A stretch of DNA of 64,000 nucleotides from Planctomycetaceae bacterium. Its GTDB lineage: Bacteria > Planctomycetota > Planctomycetia > Planctomycetales > Planctomycetaceae. The stretch covers positions 61,952-125,951 of the forward strand of contig PBSL01000057.1 in assembly GCA_002726205.1 (NCBI GenBank), written 5' to 3'. The notes beneath the pieces are model-generated. The model was not told the DNA's origin. It worked only from the letters and a program-made list of their open reading frames with translations, and searched no databases. Positions 35,646 through 44,298 of the stretch are shown piece after piece. The translations under genes were made by a program, and so were the position numbers. Positions within the stretch are counted from its first letter, which is position 1. Every line of letters begins with the position of its first letter.

Positions 35646-36923
35646 ATGATGGAAAACGCCAAGCTGAGCCTGGATGGACAGGAGTATGATCTGCCGGTCG
35701 TCACCGGAACGGAAGGCGAACGCGGCATCGACATCACCTCGCTCCGGGGTGAGTCGGGAGCCATCACGCTGGATTCCGGCTATGGCAACACCGGCTCATG
35801 CCAGAGTTCGATCTGCTTCATCAACGGCGAACAGGGCATCCTGCGATACCGGGGATTTCCGATCGAGCAGCTGGCCGAGAACGCGTCGTTTGCGGAAGTC
35901 TGCTACCTGTTGATTTACGGCGAGTTGCCGACGGCCGATCAGTTGAAGGCGTTCAGTGGCGGGCTGACCAACCACAGCATGATCCACGAGGACATGAAGA
36001 AGTTCTTCGAGGGTTATCCGGCGTCGGCTCACCCGATGGCCGTGCTCTCGTCGATGATCGCCTCGCTGGCGACGTACTACCCCAAGATCGAAGGCGACGA
36101 GGACGAGGACCTGAATTTCATTCGCGTTCTGGCCAAGGCAAAGACAATCGCCGCCTGGGCGTACAAGAAGTCGATCGGTCAGCCGCTGGTCTATCCCCTG
36201 AACCACCTCTCCTACTGCGGCAATTTCCTGAACATGATGTTCTCGGTTCCAACCGAGGACTACCAGGCGTCGCCGGTGGTCGAGAACGCGTTGAATGTCC
36301 TGTTGATTCTGCACGCCGATCACGAACAGAACTGCAGCACCTCGACGGTGCGGATGGTGGCCAGCAGCCAGGCAAATATCTTTGCCTCGCTCTCGGCAGG
36401 GATTTGTGCCCTGTGGGGACCGTTGCACGGCGGTGCCAACCAGAAGGTGCTCGAGATGCTCGAGATGATCCGCGCCGATGGTGCCGACTACAAGAAGTAC
36501 GTCAATCTGGCCAAGGACCGCGACAGCGAATTTCGCCTGATGGGTTTCGGTCATCGCGTCTACAAGAACTTTGATCCCCGTGCGACGATCCTGAGAAAGG
36601 CCTGCGACGAGGTGCTCGAGGAGTTGGGCGTGGACGATCCATTGCTGGACATCGCCAAGCAGCTCGAGGACGTGGCGCTCAACGACGACTACTTCATCGA
36701 ACGGAAACTGTATCCCAACGTCGACTTCTACAGCGGTGTGCTCTACCGGGCGATGGGAATTCCCACCAACATGTTCACGGTGATGTTTGCCCTGGGCCGG
36801 CTGCCCGGCTGGATCTCTCATCTGAAGGAACTCAGAGACGACCCCGGCAGTCGCATCAATCGGCCTCGGCAGGTCTATACCGGTGCCACGCAGAGAGACT
36901 ACGTGCCCCTGGATCAACGTTAG
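35646..36923 (+). CDS. gltA: citrate synthase
   Basis: 425 aa from MMENAKLSLDGQEYDLPV, which aligns with the usual start of type II (GltA) enzymes; the open frame continues far upstream without family similarity. Catalytic segments are visible: LWGPLHGGANQKVLEML (His), GFGHRVYKNFDPRA (His and Arg), and NVDFYSGVLYRAMGI (Asp). It condenses oxaloacetate and acetyl-CoA in the first step of the TCA cycle. It has the type II form with an N-terminal beta-domain, as in Gram-negative bacteria. It stands alone between the STAS-like gene and the double-HlyD gene. Confidence 0.97.
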   Translation: MMENAKLSLDGQEYDLPVVTGTEGERGIDITSLRGESGAITLDSGYGNTGSCQSSICFINGEQGILRYRGFPIEQLAENASFAEVCYLLIYGELPTADQLKAFSGGLTNHSMIHEDMKKFFEGYPASAHPMAVLSSMIASLATYYPKIEGDEDEDLNFIRVLAKAKTIAAWAYKKSIGQPLVYPLNHLSYCGNFLNMMFSVPTEDYQASPVVENALNVLLILHADHEQNCSTSTVRMVASSQANIFASLSAGICALWGPLHGGANQKVLEMLEMIRADGADYKKYVNLAKDRDSEFRLMGFGHRVYKNFDPRATILRKACDEVLEELGVDDPLLDIAKQLEDVALNDDYFIERKLYPNVDFYSGVLYRAMGIPTNMFTVMFALGRLPGWISHLKELRDDPGSRINRPRQVYTGATQRDYVPLDQR

Positions 36924-36997
36924 GTTGATCTTCCCTGCCAGGCTGTTCTCGCAGGTCCTCGTCGTCGGACACCGCAGTCGTCATGGTCGAACCGATC

Positions 36998-37027
36998 TGG
37001 ACAATCCACTCGATCATCCGATATAAC
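36998..37027 (+). promoter_or_regulatory. sigma-70-like promoter upstream of the double-HlyD gene
   Basis: TGGACA and TATAAC, each matching five of six consensus positions, are separated by 18 bp in a noticeably AT-richer stretch of the 272-bp gap after gltA. It would give a leader of about 160 nt before the ATG at 37196. The rest of the gap shows no gene. Confidence 0.4.
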
Positions 37028-37195
37028 CCAACTGAACGGATGCACACAATTTGATATGAGACAGTCGCCGATACTGGGATCCTCACCCGGGTCGGGCCGA
37101 TACCAAAGACAGCCGGCGCGTGCGTCGGTTTCCCTCCTTGATCGGCCAGGCGTCTCAGCCACAGGGAAGTACAACACCCGCTTCTGTCCTACCTG

Positions 37196-39835
37196 ATGCT
37201 CCAACGCAGACCACGCGATTCATCATCCGGCCGGACGTGTCGGCCCGGCAGCCCTGGCTGCCGCGGCGGGGTTCTCGTCGTTTTGCTTCTCGTGGGTATC
37301 TGCCGGCTGATTGAAGCTGGTGGGCCGGTGCCTCCACCGGTCGAGCAGTCCCGGCCGGCCGCCAGTTCGCCGATGATCGAGGCGACGGCGCGGATCGAGT
37401 GTGCCGCCGCGGCTCCGGTGATGTGCCTGCTCGAGGGGGGTGGCACGTTGTTGACGGTGGTGCCCGACGGGACCCGGATCGCGCGTGGCGAAACGATTGC
37501 CCGATTGGAGACCAGTCAACTTGACGACGACATCCGCTCGCAACGGATTGTCCTGGCCGGGGCGAAGGCAAAACTGGAGGTGGCTCGCCAGGGACGAGTG
37601 ATCCTGGAAGCGAGATTGGCAAGAGAACTCGAGGCTGCCCAACTGGCGGTCACGCTCGCGACGCTTGACCGGCAACGGTATCTCGAGGGCGAATTCAAGA
37701 CCGGCAAGCAGCGATTGACTCAACAGGTGGCCCTGGCCGCCCGGCGGCTGGAATTGGCCCGTGACCGGTTGGGCCGGGCCCGGAAGCTCGCCGATCGCGG
37801 GTTGTTGACACCTGGCCAGATCGACAGCGACGAGTCGTCGGTGGACCGTGCCGGCAGGCGATCCGAGGAGTCGCGGCGAGAACTGCGGCGATTCCAGACG
37901 GCCAAGCACCGCCGACGTCTGCTCGAACTGGACGCGGCCTTGCACGAGGCCAACGAACGGTTGACCCTGGCCCGGCGAGATGCCGGGGCAGGTCGCAAGA
38001 GCCATGCCGCGGAACTTGATGCCTGCCAGCTTGATGTCCGTGTCGCCGACGGCCGGCTGCAGGAACTTGGTGCACAACGCAGGCTCGCGACGATCATTGC
38101 TCCCGTCGACGGGGTCGTCCTTTATCCCGCGGACGGGAAAGACGCGGGCAACCGCTCGACCAGGAAGCCCGGGGCCAGGGTGAAGAAATGGCAAACAGTC
38201 GTGCTGCTTGCCGATCGGTTGCGACCGCAACTCAGCGTGACGGTCAGCGGCAAGGCGGCGTCGAAGGTTGGCGTCGGCCGCCAGGTCACGGTGCGGTTGC
38301 CCGATGGGAACGGCAAGTCGATTGTTGCTGCCGTATCCCGCGTGGAAACCGTCGAGGGTGCCGATCCGGGATCGCGCCGCGTCACGATCCCCGTTCCGGT
38401 TCTCGCATCGCCTCACTGGATTGGTCGCAAGGTCCAGCTGAGGATCGACGTCCACGTGCTGCGACGTCGGCCAAGCGTACAGACGCAACCGGTGACCACC
38501 GGGACGATCGAGGGACTCGTCTTCGAACGGGGACGGGTCGAACGCACCGACGGCCTGCCGGTCCGTTCGGCGGTTGCCGGGTCCGCGGCGGTTCGCCGGA
38601 TTGCCCGCGAGGGCACGTCGGTTTCGGCCGGCCAGACAATCGTGGAACTGGATTCGACGGCTCTGCTTGTCCGTGTCCGCGGTCAGCAGGTCAAGCTTGC
38701 CCGGACGACCGCGGCAGTTGCGGCTCAGCAACGCAAGTTGTCACGGACCCGGTCGACGATTCGACGGGCGATTGTCGCCGCCAAGCTCGAGCAGGAATCC
38801 GCCGCGTTGGATCTCGAGGAATTCGAGAACTCGCGGTTTGTCCAGGCCCGCAGCATTCTCGGCAGCCGGATCAACGGACTGGTCGATGACCGTCGCCGTG
38901 CCCGGGAACGCCTGGCCTGGTCTCAACGCGTTCTGAAGAAGGGCTACATCACGCGATCGACGCTCGAGTCGGATCGATTGGTCGTGGCGGACGTGGAAAA
39001 CCAGCTCGAGGACGCGCGTGGTCGCCTGACGTTGCTGGTCGATCACACCCGTGTCCGCGAATTGAAGGAACTCAAAGCACGGCTCGAGTCGGCTCGGAGC
39101 GAATACATACGCGTGCAACGAGAGGGTGACGCGCTGGTGGTCCAGGAGAGGGTGCGGACCGAGGCGTTGACCGAGGCCGAGCGACTGGAACAGGGAGCGT
39201 TGACGATCCTGGAGGAGCGGGTTGCCGCCTGCACGATAACCGCCGCGTGTGATGGAGTGGTGGTGTCGTGTGCCGATTCTGTCGCCGCGCCCGATGGTGA
39301 GAACCGTCGGACGGTGGGTGCCGGTAGCCTGGTGTACAGAGGGCAACCGTTGCTGGTTCTGGCCGCTGCTCCTGGCGGGCAATCCAATGTTCGCCTGACA
39401 CCGGCCAGGTCCGACCTGGTCCAGGCCGGCCAGGAGGCGAGGATTCGCTTTTTCGGAACGACGGCGATCGAGGTGCCCGGTCACGTGTCGCAGGTGCAGA
39501 CCAAGGGGACATCGGTTGCAGGAGCAGTTGCCGGTGATGTGGTGATTTCGATCGACAAGCAGGAACCGGCGACCCTGCCCAGGCCGGCACCAGGCCAAAC
39601 GGCGATCGTGGAGGTTCGCGTGCGACGGGATGACGTGTTGCGGGTACCCAGCCGCGCGGTGATGGAGGATCGGGCCGGGACATTCTGCTACGTACGGACG
39701 ACCAAGGGGATCCGGCGACAACCGATCCGTTCGGGCCTGCGGACGCGTGAGCACGTCGAGGTGAAGTCGGGGGTCCGCAAGGGCGACCTCGTCGTGACCA
39801 ACCCGATGACGGTCGACCGTGGCCAGCTCCGCTAG
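37196..39835 (+). CDS. tandem double HlyD-type adaptor protein
   Basis: 879 aa, about twice the family length. One signal anchor (GGVLVVLLLVGICRLIEAG, about 24-42) is followed by two complete membrane-fusion-protein cores. Core one (about 60-425): GTRIARGETIARLETSQL, a long Arg/Leu/Ala coiled-coil hairpin, then TIIAPVDGVVLYPADG and a beta-barrel. Core two (about 440-860): VRRIAREGTSVSAGQTIVELD, a second coiled-coil, ACTITAACDGVVVSCADS, and RVPSRAVMEDRAGTFCYV with the C-terminal membrane-proximal domain. Its TAG stop shares CTAG with the convergent TolC-family gene. Adaptors normally bridge an inner-membrane pump and TolC; no pump gene is nearby. Confidence 0.85.
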   Translation: MLQRRPRDSSSGRTCRPGSPGCRGGVLVVLLLVGICRLIEAGGPVPPPVEQSRPAASSPMIEATARIECAAAAPVMCLLEGGGTLLTVVPDGTRIARGETIARLETSQLDDDIRSQRIVLAGAKAKLEVARQGRVILEARLARELEAAQLAVTLATLDRQRYLEGEFKTGKQRLTQQVALAARRLELARDRLGRARKLADRGLLTPGQIDSDESSVDRAGRRSEESRRELRRFQTAKHRRRLLELDAALHEANERLTLARRDAGAGRKSHAAELDACQLDVRVADGRLQELGAQRRLATIIAPVDGVVLYPADGKDAGNRSTRKPGARVKKWQTVVLLADRLRPQLSVTVSGKAASKVGVGRQVTVRLPDGNGKSIVAAVSRVETVEGADPGSRRVTIPVPVLASPHWIGRKVQLRIDVHVLRRRPSVQTQPVTTGTIEGLVFERGRVERTDGLPVRSAVAGSAAVRRIAREGTSVSAGQTIVELDSTALLVRVRGQQVKLARTTAAVAAQQRKLSRTRSTIRRAIVAAKLEQESAALDLEEFENSRFVQARSILGSRINGLVDDRRRARERLAWSQRVLKKGYITRSTLESDRLVVADVENQLEDARGRLTLLVDHTRVRELKELKARLESARSEYIRVQREGDALVVQERVRTEALTEAERLEQGALTILEERVAACTITAACDGVVVSCADSVAAPDGENRRTVGAGSLVYRGQPLLVLAAAPGGQSNVRLTPARSDLVQAGQEARIRFFGTTAIEVPGHVSQVQTKGTSVAGAVAGDVVISIDKQEPATLPRPAPGQTAIVEVRVRRDDVLRVPSRAVMEDRAGTFCYVRTTKGIRRQPIRSGLRTREHVEVKSGVRKGDLVVTNPMTVDRGQLR

Positions 39836-42261
39836 GGAGCGTCCTGCTGCTGGTCGAGAATCCAGCGGCCCTGGGCATCGATGACCATCGTGCCGGTGTC
39901 GCGGTAGAGATTGTGGCGACTCATCTCGTAATCGACCCAGGTCTCGATCATCTCGTTCTGGGCCTCGAGAATGTTGTCCAGGGCGCGGGAGATGTTGACG
40001 CCCTGGGCAATGCGGTCGGTGGCGTCCTGGCCGGGCTTGAGCGGGCGGGCGGCGAACTCGACCGCCTGGTCCAGTTCTCTCGCCGCCACCCGGACCGCGC
40101 GACGGTTGATCTCGAAGACCTGCTGTTTCATCTCGACCCGTCGATGGCGTTGCCTGACATCGAGCTTGACCTGGTCCTTGGCCGCCATGTAGTTGCGACG
40201 AGCCCGCTGGTAGGACACCTGGGCGGCCCGGAAGTTGTTTCGCTGCGCCCGCCGGTCCAGGGGAGTTGTGACCTGCAGGCCGACCCGGTAGTCGCTGTGG
40301 CTGCCACTGAAATCCAGGGGCTTGGAGTTTTCCAGCAACGGGGGGGTGTTGATCTCGCCTTCCGCGACCAGATCGACCGTCGCCTCCAACTCGTTGGCCG
40401 CCACCTCGATGCTTCGCCGGGCATCCATCACGAAGGCGCGGCGGTTCATCAGGTCCAGGCGGTTTGCCTGTGCCGAGGCGACGGCGGTTTCGAGGTCGAT
40501 GTCGACGGGGGTCAGTTCGAGCAGTTCAAGGCGAACGGTCACCAGCAGGCCGGCCAGTTCACGGGTGGTCCGCAGCAACTGCTCACGCAGCATCACCAGT
40601 TCACGTTCCACCGTGTCGGCGGGGTCTTTCTCGAGAGGTGTCCTGACGGTCTTTTCGAGTTTCCCGATCCTGCCCGGCAGCGGGGCCAACCGCTTGCGGA
40701 GGTCTTCGAAGCGGCTGCGATCCTCAATGAGTTGTGCGTCAAGTTGCTTGATCTGGTCCTGCGACATCCGCTGCTTCCTCCGCGGGATGACCTCCTCGAG
40801 TTGGCGAAAGTACCCGGCGAACTGACCAAGATTGGTGGCCAGTTGATTGCCGACACCCTTCAAGGCGGCCACGCTGGCCTGGAACGTTGCCGGCGACCGG
40901 TCATTGCGGAGTGGGACCAGGGAGGCGGCAAACGCGTTGACCTGCTGTTGCAACGCCTGCTGGGCCGGCGTGACCAGCCGGAAAGGGGCCAACAGCGAAT
41001 CGTCGAGTTCGAGTTCGAGGTCCGGAGGCAGGCCGAGCTGGAGCTTGAAGCGGTCGAGCTGGTCCTGGTAGATCCGCTCACGCATCAACAACATCATCCG
41101 CTGACGCTGCAGGCTGCTCTCCAACTGGGTCACGTCCAGCGACGTGGCCCGTCCCGCCTCGGCCAATGCCCTGAGTTCCCGGACACGGGCCAGCAGGCTT
41201 GCCACGTTGGCGCGGACGTTGCGAAGCGTCTGCAGGCGATACAACATGAAATAGAAGCCGACCGTCGGGCTGCGTTCGCCACGGATCAGAAACGAGAGCA
41301 CGCCGCCACCGGCACTTCCCGGCAGCGGCACGGCCCGTTCACCGGTCACGATTGTCACGTAAAAGTCACGGCGGAAACGGGCGAAGTCACGGATCGCGTA
41401 CAGGGCATTTCGTTCCGACTGTGTCAGCCGTTCCATCACGACCTCGCGATGGGCACCCGCCAGCAGGGGCTGGGCCAGCGAAAAAGCCATCCCGCTGGCG
41501 GTACCACGGCCCTTCTGGCCGGAGAACATCCAGATCGTGTTGTTGGTCATCTCGGCCATCAACTGGGCCCCGGTGGGAAACAGCCGCCGAAAGCCGATCG
41601 TCGATTCTCCCATTTCCAACCGCCCCTTCTCGCCGGGAATGAACCCGGCAAACAGGCCGGACGTGGGTTCACTGAGGAACCCGCGGGGACGGACGTCAAA
41701 GAGGTACCGTTCGAAGGTCAACGACAGGCTAGCGAGATAGACGTTCTCGACCTGCTCCTGGTAATCACGGCTGTGGATCAATCCCAGCGTGACCGCGTCC
41801 TGCAGCGTCAGCCGCTTGATCGTCGGCAGCCTGCTTCCGGGGCCCCGGAACGGTTCACCTCCAAGAGCAACCGTCCACTCGGGGTTCTCGATGTGTTCCA
41901 GGCGATCCAGTTCGGCCCAGTGGCGTGATCCCGGCATGCCGTAGGCCGACTCCATGTAGGCCCCGGCCGCAGGGTCATCGGGAGGCAACGGGGGGTGGTC
42001 CTGGTCGTATGGATCGAAGAACCGACTGCGAGGATCGGGGCTGATGTTGTAGTCGGCCTGGTGCCAACGTGGATCCGAGGCCTTCTCCTCCAGGATCTCG
42101 TAAGTCTGCTCGTCGGCAGTGCGACGGTAATGGTCTCGCGTGCAACCGATCTCACCTGCGACCATCAGGCCCATCAGCGGCAACAGTTGCAGTGCTTTGA
42201 GCGCAAACGGTCTCCCCGGACGCACGGGGCGCATCACCAGACTGCCCTGTTTTCCAGGCAT
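39832..42261 (-). CDS. TolC-family outer-membrane lipoprotein
   Basis: 809 aa from the chosen ATG (MPGKQGSLV); the frame opens at 42408 and another ATG sits at 42234. The chosen region leads into GLMVAGEIGC, a lipobox-like site, suggesting a lipidated outer-membrane factor. Long amphipathic helices with TolC-type pattern are visible (VRELRALAEAGRATSLDVTQ; VASAQANRLDLMNRRAFVMD; then NFRAAQVSYQRARRNYMAAK). It is larger than usual TolC (about 450-500), with a Pro-rich N-terminal region of about 130 residues and an inserted helical stretch near the middle. It is convergent with the double-HlyD gene, a natural functional partner. Confidence 0.85.
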   Translation of the reverse strand: MPGKQGSLVMRPVRPGRPFALKALQLLPLMGLMVAGEIGCTRDHYRRTADEQTYEILEEKASDPRWHQADYNISPDPRSRFFDPYDQDHPPLPPDDPAAGAYMESAYGMPGSRHWAELDRLEHIENPEWTVALGGEPFRGPGSRLPTIKRLTLQDAVTLGLIHSRDYQEQVENVYLASLSLTFERYLFDVRPRGFLSEPTSGLFAGFIPGEKGRLEMGESTIGFRRLFPTGAQLMAEMTNNTIWMFSGQKGRGTASGMAFSLAQPLLAGAHREVVMERLTQSERNALYAIRDFARFRRDFYVTIVTGERAVPLPGSAGGGVLSFLIRGERSPTVGFYFMLYRLQTLRNVRANVASLLARVRELRALAEAGRATSLDVTQLESSLQRQRMMLLMRERIYQDQLDRFKLQLGLPPDLELELDDSLLAPFRLVTPAQQALQQQVNAFAASLVPLRNDRSPATFQASVAALKGVGNQLATNLGQFAGYFRQLEEVIPRRKQRMSQDQIKQLDAQLIEDRSRFEDLRKRLAPLPGRIGKLEKTVRTPLEKDPADTVERELVMLREQLLRTTRELAGLLVTVRLELLELTPVDIDLETAVASAQANRLDLMNRRAFVMDARRSIEVAANELEATVDLVAEGEINTPPLLENSKPLDFSGSHSDYRVGLQVTTPLDRRAQRNNFRAAQVSYQRARRNYMAAKDQVKLDVRQRHRRVEMKQQVFEINRRAVRVAARELDQAVEFAARPLKPGQDATDRIAQGVNISRALDNILEAQNEMIETWVDYEMSRHNLYRDTGTMVIDAQGRWILDQQQDAP

Positions 42262-42456
42262 TCCCAGAGTCTCGACTTTAGCGATTCGAACAGTCAGGCC
42301 GGTTGTGGTGATCGTGGGGATTAGTCCGGATATCGGGTCTACGTAGAAGATGTCGGCCAGATGTCGGGCCAGAGATGAGTGGGTCTTGTGTGTCCGGCGG
42401 TGATTCATTACAGGAGGGGATCTTTAAATGGGGGAGAAGCTTGGAATTACGGGACG

Positions 42457-43647
42457 ATGACGGCCGACGCAATTGAATCCGAAGATCGGCTCAGGCAGCT
42501 CAGCGAGTCCTATCGCTCGTTGTTGACCGGTGGAGTTGTTGGCTGGGAGGCCTCGCGGCCGTTCCTGAAGTGCCTGGGTGTTGGCGGCCAGGGGGTCGTG
42601 TATCTCAGCGAGCGGCGGGGCGTGGATGGATTCACGATTCCGGTGGCGTTGAAGGTCTTTTCACCGGATCGGTTCACCAGTCCCGACGAGTATTCCGTCG
42701 AGATGGCCCGGCTTGCCGGCGTGGCCTCGCGTGTTGCGCGTATCCAGCAGGATCATCTCGTCGATGTCCAGAACGTCGTCAGTCCGACCGGCATCCATGT
42801 TCTCGAGATGGAGTGGATCGACGGGTATGACCTTCGTCGCCTGCTGACACCGGATGCGTTCGGCCGTGTTCGTGACCAGGTCACCGACCGCCGTTGGCAG
42901 AGCATCAACCAGGTGGTGATGACCGAGGGTCGCGATCAGCCCCGCTTGCGTCCCGGCACGGCGGCGTCGATTATCCGCGAGTGCCTGTCGGCGTTGGCGG
43001 CCCTGCATCGTCACGGCATCGTTCACAACGACGTCAAGCCGTCCAACGTGATGCTCAAGCGCAGCGGCAACGTCAAGATCATCGACATCGGGGCGGCGTT
43101 CGAACTCGAGCACCGGCCGACGGTACAGCCCTGCACGCCGATCTACGCGGCACCGGAGATCCTGGTCGGGCAACCCGGGACGCCGGCTTCGGACTTGGCC
43201 AGCGTCGGCTACATGCTGATCGAGATGCTCTCGGGGACGCACCCGTTCGCAGCGATGAGTTTTGCCGAGATGCTGGAGACGAAACGGACGATTGCCGACT
43301 GGTTGGCCGGGGTGGTGCCGGTCGACGAGTTTGCTGTCACTGAACCGCTGCTGAAACTGTTGCGGAAACTCGTCGATCCCAATCCCCTGCGGCGATTCCC
43401 GTCGGCCGAGGAGGCGGAGTTGGCCGAGGGAGGAGTGGCCGAGTTCCAGCGCGAGCTGATCAAGGCCGGGCGGTCGAGCGAGTACGAGGCGGAGATCCGG
43501 CACTGGATCGAGGAGATGGAGACCGAGTTCGACCTGACCACTGATCCGTCGGATGAAGTCACCCGCGATTTCCAGCCACCCACGCAGGTCCTGCCACTGA
43601 GGTCTCCCGATCCGGAATCCGAGCAGGATCCGCCGGTGAAACGGTGA
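42457..43647 (+). CDS. divergent Hanks-type Ser/Thr protein kinase
   Basis: 396 aa. A Gly-rich loop GVGGQGVVY lies at residues 41-49 and the ATP-anchoring Lys at 66 (VALKVF). The catalytic loop reads HNDVKPSN (190-197) instead of HRDLKPxN, with the catalytic Asp at 192 kept. The metal loop is DIG (210-212) instead of DFG. YAAPEIL (about 230-236) is the APE motif. There is no membrane helix, unlike PASTA kinases. The C-terminal 90 residues are acidic. HND (non-RD) kinases with DIG are common among planctomycete paralogues. It is divergent from the TolC-family gene. Confidence 0.88.
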   Translation: MTADAIESEDRLRQLSESYRSLLTGGVVGWEASRPFLKCLGVGGQGVVYLSERRGVDGFTIPVALKVFSPDRFTSPDEYSVEMARLAGVASRVARIQQDHLVDVQNVVSPTGIHVLEMEWIDGYDLRRLLTPDAFGRVRDQVTDRRWQSINQVVMTEGRDQPRLRPGTAASIIRECLSALAALHRHGIVHNDVKPSNVMLKRSGNVKIIDIGAAFELEHRPTVQPCTPIYAAPEILVGQPGTPASDLASVGYMLIEMLSGTHPFAAMSFAEMLETKRTIADWLAGVVPVDEFAVTEPLLKLLRKLVDPNPLRRFPSAEEAELAEGGVAEFQRELIKAGRSSEYEAEIRHWIEEMETEFDLTTDPSDEVTRDFQPPTQVLPLRSPDPESEQDPPVKR

Positions 43648-43683
43648 AGGTCGCAGGCGTCTGCAGATCGATCAGTGAAAACG

Positions 43684-43819
43684 CGTGTTCGGCGGCGAGC
43701 GTTTTGCCATCCCACCGCCGCGTTGATACGCTGGGAAGCCGCGTTACCGCTCCCCTGGCCGTGCGGAGATCTCCACCGTGCAACGTGTGAACGCTCGCTG
43801 CTGCTTCCCGCTGGCTGCC
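43684..43819 (+). repeat. promoter-leader module, copy A
   Basis: This segment matches 45769-45906 by eye at roughly 80-85%, with the best stretches covering the promoter-like pair and the start of the leader ORF. It sits directly upstream of the cupin gene. No terminal inverted repeats or target-site duplications were seen. Confidence 0.8.
43704..43732 (+). promoter_or_regulatory. promoter-like pair in module A
   Basis: TTGCCA (five of six -35 positions) and TACGCT (three of six -10 positions) are separated by exactly 17 bp. The same pair and spacing occur in module B (45790-45818). The conserved stretch TTGATACGCT includes the -10. Confidence 0.45.
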
Positions 43820-43855
43820 ACCGGATTCGCTCGGGCGAGAGGTGGTCGAGCGTGA
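43778..43855 (+). CDS. 25-aa leader peptide, coupled to the cupin gene
   Basis: GTG start 7 bp after GGAGAT. The peptide begins VQRVNARCCFPLAA and ends in TGA that overlaps the cupin GTG start (GTGA). Module B carries the related VHRVTARHCFLPVAA start with an even better Shine-Dalgarno, also ending in a 4-nt overlap with its downstream gene. Conservation of the ribosome-binding site, GTG and first codons across two copies supports translation; there is no known family. It may be a regulatory leader or simply a coupling device. Confidence 0.5.
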   Translation: MQRVNARCCFPLAATGFARARGGRA

Positions 43856-44226
43856 GTGAAAGCCAGAACGACAAGGTCAACCTCGCCGAGAAACTCCAGC
43901 AGTTCACTGAATGTTGGAGCCCGCGTATCGTCGGCGAACTCAACGGCCAGCACGTCAAGCTCGCCAAGCTCGAAGGCGAATTCGTCTGGCACCACCACGA
44001 GCGAGAGGACGAGCTCTTCCTGGTCCTGCAGGGTCACTTGTCGATACATCTTCGTGACCGGATCGTCGAACTCGACGAAGGCGAGTTCTTCATCGTTCCC
44101 CGGGGCGTGGAACACAAGCCTGTCACCGAAGCCGAGACCCACGTGCTACTGCTCGAGCCAACCTCAACCCTCAACACCGGCAACGTTCGCAATGATCGAA
44201 CCGTCGATGTGCCGCGACGGCTGTAG
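43852..44226 (+). CDS. single-domain cupin protein
   Basis: 124 aa from GTG, with GAGAGGTGG about 7 bp upstream; a longer frame back to 43675 would run through the repeat module. The cupin core motif 1 is FVWHHHEREDELFLVLQGHL (metal His and Glu) and motif 2 is FFIVPRGVEHKP. One small beta-barrel, no signal peptide. Small cupins act as sugar isomerases, oxygenases or regulators of metabolism; the substrate is unknown. Its start overlaps the leader ORF stop by four bases. Confidence 0.8.
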   Translation: MSESQNDKVNLAEKLQQFTECWSPRIVGELNGQHVKLAKLEGEFVWHHHEREDELFLVLQGHLSIHLRDRIVELDEGEFFIVPRGVEHKPVTEAETHVLLLEPTSTLNTGNVRNDRTVDVPRRL

Positions 44227-44298
44227 TGAGGCTGACCCGATGAGGTGGCAGCCGCATCTGGCAGGCTCGTCAGGCCGTCGAGGGAGAGGTCGCCTGCG

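Noticed and set aside
39913..41928. 671-codon plus-strand frame
   Set aside because: Antisense to the TolC-family gene; no recognisable domain or start signal.
43704..43735. Integron attC-like site (GTTGATACGCTG) in the repeat modules
   Set aside because: The bases do not fit the GTTRRRY core and the needed inverted partner is missing; a promoter fits better.
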